Shown: positions 15,095 to 23,849, numbered from the stretch's first letter. The stretch: DNA of 38,226 nucleotides from Thermoflexus hugenholtzii JAD2 (GCA_945907765.1 CAMDTO010000010.1:1-38226); one strand, 5' to 3'. The notes: a model not told the origin generated them from the sequence alone. Numbers and translations are program-made.

Positions 15095-17425
15095 TCAATC
15101 AGGGTTCCGAGGTGGACGCTTGGACCGGCGACCGCGGACAACCCGGGCAGTCATCGGGTCAGGCGGACGCGAACGGGTCGACGGCGACGGTCGGCGGCGC
15201 GAGGTCACGCTGCCAACGTCCGAAGCCTGATCAGTCCGATGGATGTACCGGCACTTCGGATAGCCGCTACACGCCGTGAATGGCCCCCAGGAACTTGTGC
15301 GGGCCACCATCGGTGCCCCGCACTTGGGACAGGCTACCGGAGCGGTGTGATCGGCAATCGGGACCGCGACCGCCGCGTGGGACTGGCCACTCCCACCGGC
15401 CGCCGTGGGCGCCAGACGCGCGTTCCTTGCCGGGGAGCGGCGCCGGGGAGTTGCAGGCTCGCCAAGAACTTCGGTCGCACCGGCGGATGCATTTGTGGCA
15501 CGGGCAGCTCTGGTTCGCATGGCCGATGGTGGCGAAACGCCACCATCGGGATCTATCGCGCCAGAGCCCGCCACTCCGGCACTGCCCGAACTCCCAGACG
15601 ATCGCACACGCCGTGTACGTGTCTCCCAAGCCGACCCCGAGGCCACACCAAGTGTTCCCGCGGAAACCACCATACTTGCCCGACCTGATGGGGCCGCCCG
15701 CGATGCCTCGGTGAGGTTTGCTGAGAACGGGCCATGGAAGTCTGCGAGCATCGCCTGCCAGCCAATCTTTCCCTCAGCGATTTCATCGAGTTGGTCCTCC
15801 ATGTGTGCGGTGAACGCCACATCGACGATCGACGGAAACCGTTCCAGCAAGTAGTCGATCACTGCACACCCAAGTGGCGTAGGCACGAATACCCTGGATG
15901 CCTGGCCGACATAGCCCCGTTCCTCAATGGTTGACACAATCGACGCGTAGGTCGAAGGCCGACCAACGCCAGCCGCCTCGAGTGCGCGCACCAATGTCGC
16001 TTCCGAATAGCGCGGCGGTGGCTTGGTGAAGTGTTGGGCGGGATGCACTGCATGTGCCTGTACAAGCTGATCTTGGGCCAGTACCGGCATCCTGGAATTC
16101 ACTGGAGCCGCGATCTCTCCATCGGCAAGCGTCTCGGGCGGAGCGCTCCCGCGTTCGGCTGATGCGCCGTACAGGGCAAGCCATCCCGCAAAAACGAGTG
16201 TCGATGCGCGTGCTTCAAGCGTCATCCGTGCAGGAAATCCGCCGGACCGTCGCGCCTCGATGCGTGCCTTGTCGGTCCTGATCCGAGCCGCAGCCATCTG
16301 GCTGGCAACCATCCGCTGCCAGATCACTTCATACAGCCGCCCTGCATCGCCTCGCGCCATGCCCCGGACCGTTTGTGGACGTCGTGCCACATCAACTGGA
16401 CGGATTGCCTCGTGCGCCTCTTGCGCATTGCGGGTGCGTGTCTGGAACCTTCTCGGTGACGACGGCAAGTAGTCTGACCCGTAGTCCGCCTCGATTACCC
16501 GCCGTGTCGCAGCAATTGCCTCCGGACTGACCGACACGCTATCGGTGCGCATGTAGGTGATCAGGCCGTCTTCGTAGAGTTCCTGCGCGAGTTGCATCGT
16601 CCGTTTCGCCGACAAGCGCAGCCGTGTTCCCGAAACCTGTTGCAGGGTGCTTGTCGTGAACGGAGGGGGTGACATCCGGTTGGATTCGGCAGACCCGACC
16701 TCAAGGACCCGGAATGTGGAAGCCGAAAGTGCGTCGATCATGATGTCAACCGCCGACTGGTCAGCAAACGCCGGATCCGCGCCATCAACCCCGGTAACCC
16801 GGGCAAGGAAGTGGTCTCCCACGCAAGCTCCGGGGACCGAAAGTTCCACGTCAACCGTCCAGAACTCCCGGGTTACAAATGCCTGGATCTCGCGCTCACG
16901 GTCGACAATCAGGCGAAGCGCAACCGATTGCACCCGTCCACCCGACGTCCCACGCGCCACCGCACGCCAGAGCAGTGGGCTGACCCCATAGCCGACAAGA
17001 CGGTCAAGCACGCGTCGCGCCTGCTGGGCATCGACCAGTGAACGGTCAATCGCCCGCGGCTTTGCCAACGCCTGGCGCAAGGCTCGTTCGCTGATCTCAT
17101 GGAAGACGATCCGCGAAGTCCGCCCGGGCGACAACCCCAGCGCCTCGGCGACATGCCACGCGATTGCCTCGCCTTCACGGTCCGGGTCGGTCGCCAGCAG
17201 GATTGCCTCGGCACCACGTGCCGCTCCCTTGATGGAGGCCAGGGTGCGCTTCGCCCGATCAAGGACCTCATATTCCGGCGCAAAACCATTCCCGACATCC
17301 ACGCCGAGCCGCTTGCCGGGCAGGTCGCGAACATGGCCCATCGTGGCGATCACCCGATACCCAGTCCCGGCAAACGAACCAAGGGTCCGCGCCTTTTTCG
17401 GACTTTCGACAATGATCAACCGCAT
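15095..17425 (-). CDS. topA: DNA topoisomerase I (type IA)
   Basis: The 776-residue enzyme relaxes negative supercoils by a 5'-phosphotyrosine intermediate. The Toprim domain has Glu7 in IVESPKKA and the acidic triad in DPDREGEA (Asp80, Asp82, Glu84). The active-site tyrosine is Tyr291 in GLITYMRTDS. After the catalytic core comes a linker of more than 100 residues rich in Ser, Ala, Gly and Arg, then one zinc ribbon (Cys699, Cys702, Cys719, Cys725) and a basic tail of about 45 residues. Many TopA proteins have several C-terminal ribbons; only one is present here. The frame extends upstream to 17587 across the divergent hisS start, but ATG at 17425 has GGGAGAGGGTGG before it and starts directly with the Toprim strand. 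Confidence 0.95.
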   Translation of the reverse strand: MRLIIVESPKKARTLGSFAGTGYRVIATMGHVRDLPGKRLGVDVGNGFAPEYEVLDRAKRTLASIKGAARGAEAILLATDPDREGEAIAWHVAEALGLSPGRTSRIVFHEISERALRQALAKPRAIDRSLVDAQQARRVLDRLVGYGVSPLLWRAVARGTSGGRVQSVALRLIVDREREIQAFVTREFWTVDVELSVPGACVGDHFLARVTGVDGADPAFADQSAVDIMIDALSASTFRVLEVGSAESNRMSPPPFTTSTLQQVSGTRLRLSAKRTMQLAQELYEDGLITYMRTDSVSVSPEAIAATRRVIEADYGSDYLPSSPRRFQTRTRNAQEAHEAIRPVDVARRPQTVRGMARGDAGRLYEVIWQRMVASQMAAARIRTDKARIEARRSGGFPARMTLEARASTLVFAGWLALYGASAERGSAPPETLADGEIAAPVNSRMPVLAQDQLVQAHAVHPAQHFTKPPPRYSEATLVRALEAAGVGRPSTYASIVSTIEERGYVGQASRVFVPTPLGCAVIDYLLERFPSIVDVAFTAHMEDQLDEIAEGKIGWQAMLADFHGPFSANLTEASRAAPSGRASMVVSAGTLGVASGSAWETRTRRVRSSGSSGSAGVAGSGAIDPDGGVSPPSAMRTRAARATNASAGATEVLGEPATPRRRSPARNARLAPTAAGGSGQSHAAVAVPIADHTAPVACPKCGAPMVARTSSWGPFTACSGYPKCRYIHRTDQASDVGSVTSRRRPSPSTRSRPPDPMTARVVRGRRSKRPPRNPD

Positions 17426-17562
17426 CGCTGTCCACCCTCTCCCGTCGCAATTGCGGGAGCACCACCATTGGTTCAGGTCGGGGTACGTTTCCCCCCACTG
17501 TTCATGTACCGTGCGCCAGCGCCCGTCGGGGATACTACCTAGGTACGAAAGGAATAGGCACC
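17426..17562. promoter_or_regulatory. Divergent topA/hisS control region with two palindromes
   Basis: This 137-base gap must hold the promoters of topA (-) and hisS (+). Two exact 10-base palindromes stand out: CGCAATTGCG at 17446-17455, set inside a CTCCCG/CGGGAG stem (17439-17444 with 17454-17459), and TACCTAGGTA at 17536-17545. The first is in the topA leader, the second just upstream of the hisS ribosome site AAAGGA. Palindromes of this kind can be repressor sites. No convincing -35/-10 pair was found on either strand. Confidence 0.4.
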
Positions 17563-18888
17563 ATGGTCGGCAACGAATCCACCCCACCTGAACTCAAGCA
17601 GGGTTTCGCAGACCCAGCTGGGGGTACGGAGACCGACCGGGAAATCAGGATCGAACCGCGCACCCTGAAGGGGTTCAACGACTATCTTCCGGAGGCTGCC
17701 GCGCGACGTGAATGGATCATGGCGCAACTGCGCCGCACGTTCGCCTCGTGGGGATATGTACCTCTTGAAACTCCCGCCCTCGAATACGCCGATGTCCTGC
17801 TAGGAAGATACGGGGCCGAGGCGGAGAAGCTGATCTATCGCTTCAACGACATGGGCGGACGCGATGTGGCGTTGCGCTACGACCAGACCGTCCCGTTCGC
17901 ACGGGTCATTGCCCAGTACCGTGACCTTCCCCGACCCTTCCGGCGCTACCAGTTCCAGCGTGTGTGGCGGGGCGAGAATACCGGGCGGGGTCGCGAGCGT
18001 GAATTCACCCAGTGTGATGTGGATACCGCGGGCGCTCCGGGTGTCGTTGCCGATGCCGAAACCATCTGTGTCGCTGCGGAAGGGTTCCGTTCGATCGGAT
18101 TCAACCGGGTCAAGGTGCTTGTCAACGACCGGACACTTTTTGACGGCCTCGGACTGACCAAGGGCGACGTCATCGCGGTTGACAAACTGGCCAAGATTGG
18201 CGAAGACGGCGTTGTCCGTGAACTCGCAGCCCACGGCCGGACCGAGGCGAGCGCACGCGACATCCTCCACCGCCTTCAGGCGTCACCCCCACCGGCGCGC
18301 CTGCATGACGTGCTGTCCGCCGCACGCGACCTTGGCATCGCCGACGACGATCTCGTCTTTGATCCAACCCTTGCTCGCGGGCTCGAGTACTACACCAGCA
18401 CGATCCTTGAGGTCGTCTCGCCCGACTACAGTGCCGGCAGCCTCGGAGGCGGAGGACGGTACGACCGCCTCATCGGGCGCTTCACTGGTCGCGACATTCC
18501 CGCCGTCGGGTTCTCGTTTGGTCTCGAGCGCGTCACCGATGCCCTTGCCAGCCTGGCACGACTCGATCATGTTCGGGCAGTCCCAGACGTGGTCGTGATT
18601 GCCTTCGGGTCAGCAAACCTTGGTTGGGCAGGTACCGTCGCCTCAGAAGCCAGAGCGGCCGGGTTGATGGTTTCAATCTCGACCGAACCGGATCGTCCGA
18701 TGGGCAAGCAACTCGAGACCGCTTCCCGCCTGGGCGCCGCATACGCGATTGTCGTCGGCGAGGACGAGGCCAGCTCCAAGACAGCCACCCTTCGAAACCT
18801 CACCACGCGCGGCCAGTCCACGTCCTCCTTGCCGGACGTCATGGCGTCGCTCAAACAGCACCTGCTTGAGCGAGGGACCCCGGGATAG
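17563..18888 (+). CDS. hisS: Histidyl-tRNA synthetase
   Basis: This class II aminoacyl-tRNA synthetase charges tRNA-His. The 441-residue length is normal. The first 30 residues are a weakly conserved extension before the family block GFNDYLPE (37-44). Motif 2 is in FRRYQFQRVWRGENTGRGRE (126-145), the histidine loops include LARGLEYYT, and motif 3 is in AVGFSFGLERV. The C-terminal 100 residues form the anticodon-binding domain. ATG at 17563 is preceded by AAAGGA at good spacing. The gene is alone on its strand, divergent from topA and convergent with the HD-domain gene. No T-box leader fits in the short upstream gap. Confidence 0.96.
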   Translation: MVGNESTPPELKQGFADPAGGTETDREIRIEPRTLKGFNDYLPEAAARREWIMAQLRRTFASWGYVPLETPALEYADVLLGRYGAEAEKLIYRFNDMGGRDVALRYDQTVPFARVIAQYRDLPRPFRRYQFQRVWRGENTGRGREREFTQCDVDTAGAPGVVADAETICVAAEGFRSIGFNRVKVLVNDRTLFDGLGLTKGDVIAVDKLAKIGEDGVVRELAAHGRTEASARDILHRLQASPPPARLHDVLSAARDLGIADDDLVFDPTLARGLEYYTSTILEVVSPDYSAGSLGGGGRYDRLIGRFTGRDIPAVGFSFGLERVTDALASLARLDHVRAVPDVVVIAFGSANLGWAGTVASEARAAGLMVSISTEPDRPMGKQLETASRLGAAYAIVVGEDEASSKTATLRNLTTRGQSTSSLPDVMASLKQHLLERGTPG

Positions 18889-18971
18889 GGAGAACAGACC
18901 ACCAGCCAGTGACCCGACGGGATCGCTCGCTCACCTGTCCCCTACACCCGAGTTTCACCGCGGGTTTACGG

Positions 18972-19643
18972 TCACGGTTGAGGGCGCTTTCGCGGGCCGA
19001 ACCTGGTCAGCAGGTCGTTTCTCGCGTGAACCGTGGGGACCCACAACATCGCCCTGGCTTCAAGAAGAGTGGAGACCAGGTGGTCGATCATGGCAAGGGT
19101 GGCGCTCCCCAAGTCCTTGAAGGCCATCCGTCGCCATTCGTGAACATGGTCGCCCCGACGACCCTCGCACGCGTGATCTGCGACGTGGATCACCATGTCC
19201 TCGACCGTCATGTCTCCTCGACCGGTTGTGTGGAACGCGATTGCGTCGCACCACACCTGAGGGAGGGCAAAGCGTTCCCTGGCCTCATGCGACGCCAGGG
19301 CCCCATGCAGGAGAACCGGGTTCCCGTCCATCCAGTCCTCAAGAACGTCGGAACCGTCCTCGTCCGTCGCGATCGCCCGCCCGTATCCGAGGCGGCGTGC
19401 CTCAAGGATCGATCCCGCCCCTGCTTCTCGCCAGAGGTCGTGTAACAGTCCGGCGCGACGTGCACTATCGGGATCGACACCGTGGCAGCGTGCAAGTGCC
19501 TGCGCGAGCGATGCGACGTGCTTGGAATGAACCACCCGTTTCGCCGAGATCCGTTCCCTCAGGACCGGCCAGATATCGGCATCAATCTCGACGGGCTCGA
19601 CGAACCGCTCCATCGTTGTCCGGTCTTTCCGGCGTGATGCCAC
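18972..19643 (-). CDS. HD-domain hydrolase, YqeK-like
   Basis: The 223-residue protein is a metal-dependent HD phosphohydrolase. The metal-binding residues appear in order: His39 in RVVHSKHV, the His68-Asp69 doublet in LLHDLW, His113 in LLHGALASH, His138 in FHTTGRGDMT and Asp156 in IHVADH. The FHTTGR-x-DMT block is characteristic of YqeK, a diadenosine tetraphosphate hydrolase, and this is the best call. YqeK is often beside nadD and rsfS; neither is here. GTG at 19643 overlaps the upstream stop by one base (TAGTG), which favours coupling. ATG at codon 11 (19613) is an equally plausible start and gives a more usual distance to the first His. Confidence 0.78.
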   Translation of the reverse strand: MASRRKDRTTMERFVEPVEIDADIWPVLRERISAKRVVHSKHVASLAQALARCHGVDPDSARRAGLLHDLWREAGAGSILEARRLGYGRAIATDEDGSDVLEDWMDGNPVLLHGALASHEARERFALPQVWCDAIAFHTTGRGDMTVEDMVIHVADHACEGRRGDHVHEWRRMAFKDLGSATLAMIDHLVSTLLEARAMLWVPTVHARNDLLTRFGPRKRPQP

Positions 19644-20512
19644 TACCGAGCTTTTCGGTGCAGCATGGTCAGGGCCGCCTCGAGTGCAGTGTGGTGAAGC
19701 CGAACCCGTTCAGCCATTGTCAGGAAGATCGGGGTCTCAATCGTCGCGCCGCGAAGCGGGAGTGCATCATCCTCACCAGACAACTCGTCAGGTTGCTTCA
19801 ACAATTGGTGGTATCTCGCGACATAGAACGGCAGGGGCCACGTCTTCCATGATCGGCGGCGGTTGCGGAACCGGTTCGCGTCGGTTTCAACCACCCCATT
19901 GTTGATCGGGATCTCACCGTCAACGAGTTCGCCTTGATGGACGGGTCCGATGGGCCTGACCGCATCCACGATGACCCGACCCAAAGCCGCCGGCGCAAAG
20001 ACGTACAGGCCTGGCGTATCGATGTCTTCATGACAATCAAGGAACAGGTCGAAGCGCCGGCCGCGGAGACCACGTTTGACGGCAGCAACTTCAGGGGTCT
20101 GGGGTGTTGCCCTCTGGAATGTCCGGTTCAGGTCGTGGTTTGCGGGCCCATGGCGTCGGTCGTGTTCGAAACCCCAGGGGTTCGTGCATGGAAGCACAGT
20201 GAACTCGACGTCGGGCCACCGGACTGTCGGATCATTTTCAAGGAACGCGACGACCGCCTCGGTTCCACCGGGTTCATCACCGTGGGTGCCACCGTTTATC
20301 AGCACCCTGAAGCGCGGATTTCCCGACGGTGCCGGGAGCGTCGCGAGGAAGAGGTCATACCTGCCCCCGGTAGGTGAAATGCCCTGGGTTCCCGTCACAC
20401 GAAGGCGCCATGGTGCAATGATCGCCCGGCGTACCCGCTGGGCGATCACCTGGTAATCGCGAACCTGCGTGCCACCCTCACCGGCCAATGCTGGCAACCC
20501 CTCACCTGTCAT
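19643..20512 (-). CDS. M14-family metallohydrolase (AstE/AspA-like)
   Basis: The product is a zinc-dependent amidase or carboxypeptidase of the M14 superfamily. The zinc ligands are His77 and Glu80 in NGGTHGDE and His161 in LDCHED; the substrate-clamp block NHDLNRTF lies between them, and Glu259 in TIETPIF is the likely catalytic base. The short length (289 residues) and motif spacing match the succinylglutamate desuccinylase/aspartoacylase branch, which cleaves N-acyl amino acids. The ORF can also start at TTG 20542, ten codons earlier; neither start has a Shine-Dalgarno, and ATG is preferred. It overlaps the HD gene by a single base. The enolase-superfamily gene lies 117 bases upstream on the same strand. 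The natural substrate is unknown. Confidence 0.8.
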   Translation of the reverse strand: MTGEGLPALAGEGGTQVRDYQVIAQRVRRAIIAPWRLRVTGTQGISPTGGRYDLFLATLPAPSGNPRFRVLINGGTHGDEPGGTEAVVAFLENDPTVRWPDVEFTVLPCTNPWGFEHDRRHGPANHDLNRTFQRATPQTPEVAAVKRGLRGRRFDLFLDCHEDIDTPGLYVFAPAALGRVIVDAVRPIGPVHQGELVDGEIPINNGVVETDANRFRNRRRSWKTWPLPFYVARYHQLLKQPDELSGEDDALPLRGATIETPIFLTMAERVRLHHTALEAALTMLHRKAR

Positions 20513-20628
20513 AACAGTCAAGTGTAGCGAAGCCTCTTTCAATCACCGGTGGCGTGGACGCGACGCAACTGAGATCGATGAGCGGTGGATCAAACGTATG
20601 GGGACCCACTCGCTACCACACTAAACTG

Positions 20629-21756
20629 TTAGTACTCGGCAACGGTCCGGCGCTTTACGAACTCCCAGTCGATCTCGGCGCCCCATCCAGGCAGCATCGA
20701 GGGTTCAAGGTGCCCATCCTTGGCGTCCGGCGCATTCACGATACCGATTTCCTTGGCACGACCCGGAAAGTGTGCGAAATATTCGTACGCATAGGTATTG
20801 GGAATGGCGCACTGCAACTGGACATGAACATGACCACCCAGTCCGCCAACGGCATTCATCTCGACGTTGCTTCCATGCAATTCGGCGAAGTGCGCAAGCT
20901 TGACCAGGCTGGTCGTGCCGTTTCGCGCGTTGACACGGATCAGGTCAGTCGCGCCGGCAATGAGCCATTCCGCGCATAGTTTCATGTCGTACATGAGCAT
21001 CTCCGTTGCCATGACCGGCATCTGTGTAAGGGCCGCGCACAACTTCTGATACCGGTGGAGTTCCTGTTCGTAGAACGGTTCCTCAAGCCAGAGGAACCCG
21101 AGATCCTCCATGACATGCCCTACTCGGATCGCTTCCTCAAGCGAGTACGAGCAGACCGGGTCATTCATGAGGACATACTCGTCTCCGAGCACACGACGGA
21201 GTTCGCCGAACAGCTCGATGTTGCTGGTTGCACCCTGGTAATTGTGGAACTTGAACGCCTCAATGCCCCAACGCTGCCTTGCATCGTCGAGGAGCGCCAA
21301 GTACGTCGACGCCGTTCCGTCACCATCACCACCTGTCAGGTATGCGGGGATCCGGTCGCGCACCTGTCCAAGCAACTGGCAGACGGGGAGACCGGCAACC
21401 TTCCCGGCGATGTCCCAGAGGCAGTTGTCGAAGTTCCCGAACCACCCCGGCGTTTGGTAGACCCACCTCGTTCCGTGATGGAGCCGCTGATAGAGCTCCT
21501 CGCGACGCATTGGATCGGCGCCGATCACTTGAGCCCGCAGGACCTCCATGACTGCCGGCGAGGGCGCACCAGTGCAGATTCCATCGATCCCTTCATCGGT
21601 GCGGACCCGCAGGTACGTCTCGGTTTCGGGCTGGTCGCTCCCCAGGTTCCGGTGGGTGTACCGGAGACGAAACCGATCAGGCACCGGGATGATCTCGAGC
21701 CGACGCGCCTTCGCTGGCACCTCAACGACAATCGCCTTCACCTCGACAATGCGCAT
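20629..21756 (-). CDS. Mandelate racemase/muconate lactonizing enzyme family protein
   Basis: This 375-residue enolase-superfamily enzyme abstracts a proton alpha to a carboxylate, usually in sugar-acid dehydration, racemisation or lactonisation. The N-terminal capping domain spans about 1-125. In the barrel, Lys169-x-His171 (FKFH) is the candidate base on strand 2. The Mg ligands are Asp199 in LMNDP, a Glu of WLEEP (225-226) and Glu252 in MATEM. The Lys-x-His pair rather than Lys-x-Lys is worth noting for substrate prediction. The ATG has an ideal AGGAGGT ribosome site, suggesting strong translation. Located between xdhC and the M14 gene on the same strand, it could belong to a catabolic set, but the substrate cannot be named. 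Confidence 0.88.
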   Translation of the reverse strand: MRIVEVKAIVVEVPAKARRLEIIPVPDRFRLRYTHRNLGSDQPETETYLRVRTDEGIDGICTGAPSPAVMEVLRAQVIGADPMRREELYQRLHHGTRWVYQTPGWFGNFDNCLWDIAGKVAGLPVCQLLGQVRDRIPAYLTGGDGDGTASTYLALLDDARQRWGIEAFKFHNYQGATSNIELFGELRRVLGDEYVLMNDPVCSYSLEEAIRVGHVMEDLGFLWLEEPFYEQELHRYQKLCAALTQMPVMATEMLMYDMKLCAEWLIAGATDLIRVNARNGTTSLVKLAHFAELHGSNVEMNAVGGLGGHVHVQLQCAIPNTYAYEYFAHFPGRAKEIGIVNAPDAKDGHLEPSMLPGWGAEIDWEFVKRRTVAEY

Positions 21757-22027
21757 CGCTTACCTCCTGAGGATATTCGGGCCGATCCGGCGACCAAAGG
21801 GCACGTCAGACGGGGCCAGACCGTCACCTCCTACCAGAGTAGCCGGGTGCAAGGCTTGAGTGTCGTGTGGGCGCAATTCATCGGGGTTGCAACAGGAGGT
21901 CGTGCGTTGTTGCACAGGCATGGACCTCTACCCAAACCGGATCAGATCACCTCGTCGTTTCGCCAGGGCTCGGATGGATCGAACTGTTCCGCCGGGGCAT
22001 CAGCGATGCGTGCACCCTGAACCCGGA
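21757..22027 (-). other. Gap between xdhC and the racemase-family gene
   Basis: This 271-base interval separates two minus-strand genes and contains the racemase ribosome site (AGGAGGT) at its low-coordinate end. Two further perfect Shine-Dalgarno-like strings occur: AGGAGGTG on the minus strand near 21825-21833 and ACAGGAGGT on the plus strand near 21893-21901. Neither is followed by a convincing gene. No tRNA, riboswitch or strong hairpin was recognised. A promoter for the racemase gene is likely here but I could not place it. Confidence 0.35.
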
Positions 22028-23113
22028 TCATCGGGCGGCTTGCTCACCCACTCGCCCTCCGCGGGCGACGGCGACCACTTCGGCCATGATCCCAAGGGCA
22101 ATCTCCTCAGGCGTCCGGCCACCAAGATCAAGGCCGACGGGTCCACGGATGCGGCCGATCTCGTCCTCCGTGAATCCCTGCCTGATGAGCCGGGCACGAC
22201 GGATCTCCTGTGTCTTTCGGCTACCAAGGCATCCGATATACGGCGCCTTGGACCGAAGTGCCGCCACAAGTGCTGGCTCATCCAACTTCGGGTCGTGGGT
22301 AAGGACGACGACGAACGACGACTCGTCAAGGACGACGTGACCATTCGCGATGACGTCCTGGGGCCATGCCCGCAAGAGTTGCCCCGCGTGTCCAAGGCGT
22401 TCGTCGGTAGCGAAGACGGACCTCGGATCGATCACACACGTCTCGAACCCGACCTCATGCGCGAACCTGACAAGTGACTGGGCGACGTGAACCGCCCCGA
22501 AAATGATCAGCCGTGGGTGACGCGGCCACGCGTGAAGGAACACCCGGTAGGCCGTCCCGTCAGGTGCAACAATTTCCCGGATGCCCGAAGGCGCGCGCTG
22601 GCCCTCGGCGATGATCCGGCGCGCGTGCCCGATTGCATCCTCAATAACCGGGTCAGGTAGCGCAACACTCCCAGTCGCGACGTGGATCACGGCGCCAGCA
22701 TCAACAACCTGCCTCGACCCAGTCGCACCACTTATCCAAGTCATCGAGACTGCTGGGACCGCCCGCTTCCAGGCGCCTGAGATTGCCATCAACGCCACCC
22801 TGTCGAGGCGTTCCACCCAAATCTCAATCGCCCCGCCACAGGTGAGCCCCGCATCCCACGCCGTCTCATCTTCGATGCCAACGCCAAGGAGTTGCGCGAC
22901 GCCGGTTTCAATCACCTGCGCAGCATTGAACGCAACATCCGCTTCGATGCACCCACCACTCACCGACCCAACGAGTTCGCCTCGGACCGAAACAGCCAGC
23001 ATCGCACCCTCCGGCCGAGGCGCAGACCGGTAGACATTCACCACCGTCGCAAGGGCGACGAACGTGTCGCCTCGTTCGAACCAGGACCCCATCGCATCCC
23101 ACACCATCTGCAT
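22028..23113 (-). CDS. xdhC: XdhC/CoxI family molybdenum-hydroxylase maturation factor
   Basis: XdhC-type proteins bind the molybdenum cofactor, promote its sulfuration and hand it to xanthine dehydrogenase or Cox-type apoenzymes. The N-terminal XdhC/CoxI domain is visible (ATVVNVYRSAPRPEGAM and SVSGGCIE), with the conserved GLTCGGAIEIWVE block. The second half is the Rossmann-like XdhC C-terminal domain, with LIIFGAVHVAQSL and VVLTHDPKLDEPAL, and ends in PVGLDLGGRTPEEIALGI. Most family members read GAGHVA where this protein has GAVHVA. The frame opens further upstream, but ATG at 23113 is preceded by CGGGAGA and starts the domain; the 361-residue length is normal. Divergent from coxS across 118 bases, it most likely serves the adjacent enzyme. 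Confidence 0.9.
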   Translation of the reverse strand: MQMVWDAMGSWFERGDTFVALATVVNVYRSAPRPEGAMLAVSVRGELVGSVSGGCIEADVAFNAAQVIETGVAQLLGVGIEDETAWDAGLTCGGAIEIWVERLDRVALMAISGAWKRAVPAVSMTWISGATGSRQVVDAGAVIHVATGSVALPDPVIEDAIGHARRIIAEGQRAPSGIREIVAPDGTAYRVFLHAWPRHPRLIIFGAVHVAQSLVRFAHEVGFETCVIDPRSVFATDERLGHAGQLLRAWPQDVIANGHVVLDESSFVVVLTHDPKLDEPALVAALRSKAPYIGCLGSRKTQEIRRARLIRQGFTEDEIGRIRGPVGLDLGGRTPEEIALGIMAEVVAVARGGRVGEQAAR

Positions 23114-23231
23114 GCTAATCTCCCGGCGATCAGTCGTACGATAGTGGTGGGCGTTGTCTGATGCAATGTCCCGTCCAGTGCTGACTGTTGCACCCATCAT
23201 AGGCGCAATCCGATAGCTGGGGGGCTGTTAG
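23114..23231. promoter_or_regulatory. Divergent xdhC/coxS promoter region
   Basis: This 118-base gap drives xdhC (-) and coxSLMG (+). On the minus strand a -35-like TTGCAT (23166-23161) and a -10-like TATCGT (23143-23138) are exactly 17 bases apart, which would give a leader of about 18 bases carrying the xdhC ribosome site. On the plus strand TTGCAC (23188-23193) is a possible -35 but the matching -10 is poor. A shared control site would couple enzyme and chaperone expression; no operator was identified. Confidence 0.35.
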
Positions 23232-23750
23232 ATGGAAGAAAATCACGTCGGAATTACCGTCGAGGTCAACGGGCGTCCACACCGGTCAACTGTTGAGCCC
23301 CGCACGCTCCTGGTCGACTACCTCCGCGATGACTTGGGCCTTACCGGGACACACATTGGGTGCGACACCGGACAGTGCGGAGCCTGCACGGTCATTGTCG
23401 ATGGTCAGTCGGTCAAGTCATGCATGGTCCTCGCCGTGCAGGCCGATGGTGCGCACGTCCGGACCGTTGAAGGTCTTGCCCAAGATGGGCGCTACCACGC
23501 GGTCCAGCAGGGCTTCTGGGAAAAGCATGGCCTCCAGTGCGGGTTCTGCACCCCGGGGTTCATGATGCAGAGCGTCCAGATCCTCGAGGACAATCCGGAC
23601 CCGTCTGACGAAGAAATCCGGCATGCCCTTGAAGGCAACCTGTGCCGGTGCACCGGATACCAGAACATCGTGGAAGCCGTGAAGGCGGCCGGAGCGACAA
23701 TCCGCAGCGGTGCCGAGACGATGGCAGTTGGGACCGGGGTCGGCGCCTAG
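23232..23750 (+). CDS. coxS: Cox-type molybdenum hydroxylase, small [2Fe-2S] subunit
   Basis: The 172-residue subunit carries two [2Fe-2S] clusters that move electrons from the molybdenum site to FAD. The plant-type cluster uses Cys44, Cys49, Cys52 and Cys64 ([12 protein letters not shown]); the second uses Cys103, Cys106, Cys138 and Cys140 (CGFCTPG and CRCTGYQ). All eight are present. The C-terminal 20 residues are a small extension. The order coxS-coxL-coxM is the one found in form II clusters, whereas form I CO dehydrogenase operons run M-S-L. The ATG is preceded only by a G-run and a weak ribosome site. coxL starts 99 bases after the stop, with a hairpin between. Confidence 0.93.
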   Translation: MEENHVGITVEVNGRPHRSTVEPRTLLVDYLRDDLGLTGTHIGCDTGQCGACTVIVDGQSVKSCMVLAVQADGAHVRTVEGLAQDGRYHAVQQGFWEKHGLQCGFCTPGFMMQSVQILEDNPDPSDEEIRHALEGNLCRCTGYQNIVEAVKAAGATIRSGAETMAVGTGVGA

Positions 23751-23803
23751 CCACCACCTCGCACCACCCGCGCACTACCACGTGTCGCATTCGGAACGAA
23801 CCC

Positions 23804-23822
23804 GTCGGCGCCAATCGCCGAC
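23804..23822 (+). repeat. Stem-loop between coxS and coxL
   Basis: GTCGGCG (23804-23810) and CGCCGAC (23816-23822) form a perfect 7-bp stem with the loop CCAAT. It lies 27 bases upstream of the coxL ATG and just before its GGAGGGG ribosome site. It has no T-tract, so it is more likely an mRNA processing, stability or attenuation element than a terminator. Confidence 0.55.
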
Positions 23823-23849
23823 CCGTCAGCTGGAATTGGAGGGGACCCA

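Noticed and set aside
17426-17562. T-box riboswitch ahead of hisS
   Set aside because: The gap is too short and has no T-box core sequence or terminator/antiterminator pair.
21825-21833. Perfect AGGAGGTG on the minus strand upstream of the racemase gene
   Set aside because: The GTG overlaps the Shine-Dalgarno itself and the resulting 28-codon frame has no sensible product; no other start is at the right distance.
21055-22020. 321-codon plus-strand frame opposite the racemase gene
   Set aside because: It is the antisense of a clear enolase-superfamily gene and has no recognisable domain; long antisense frames are usual at this GC content.
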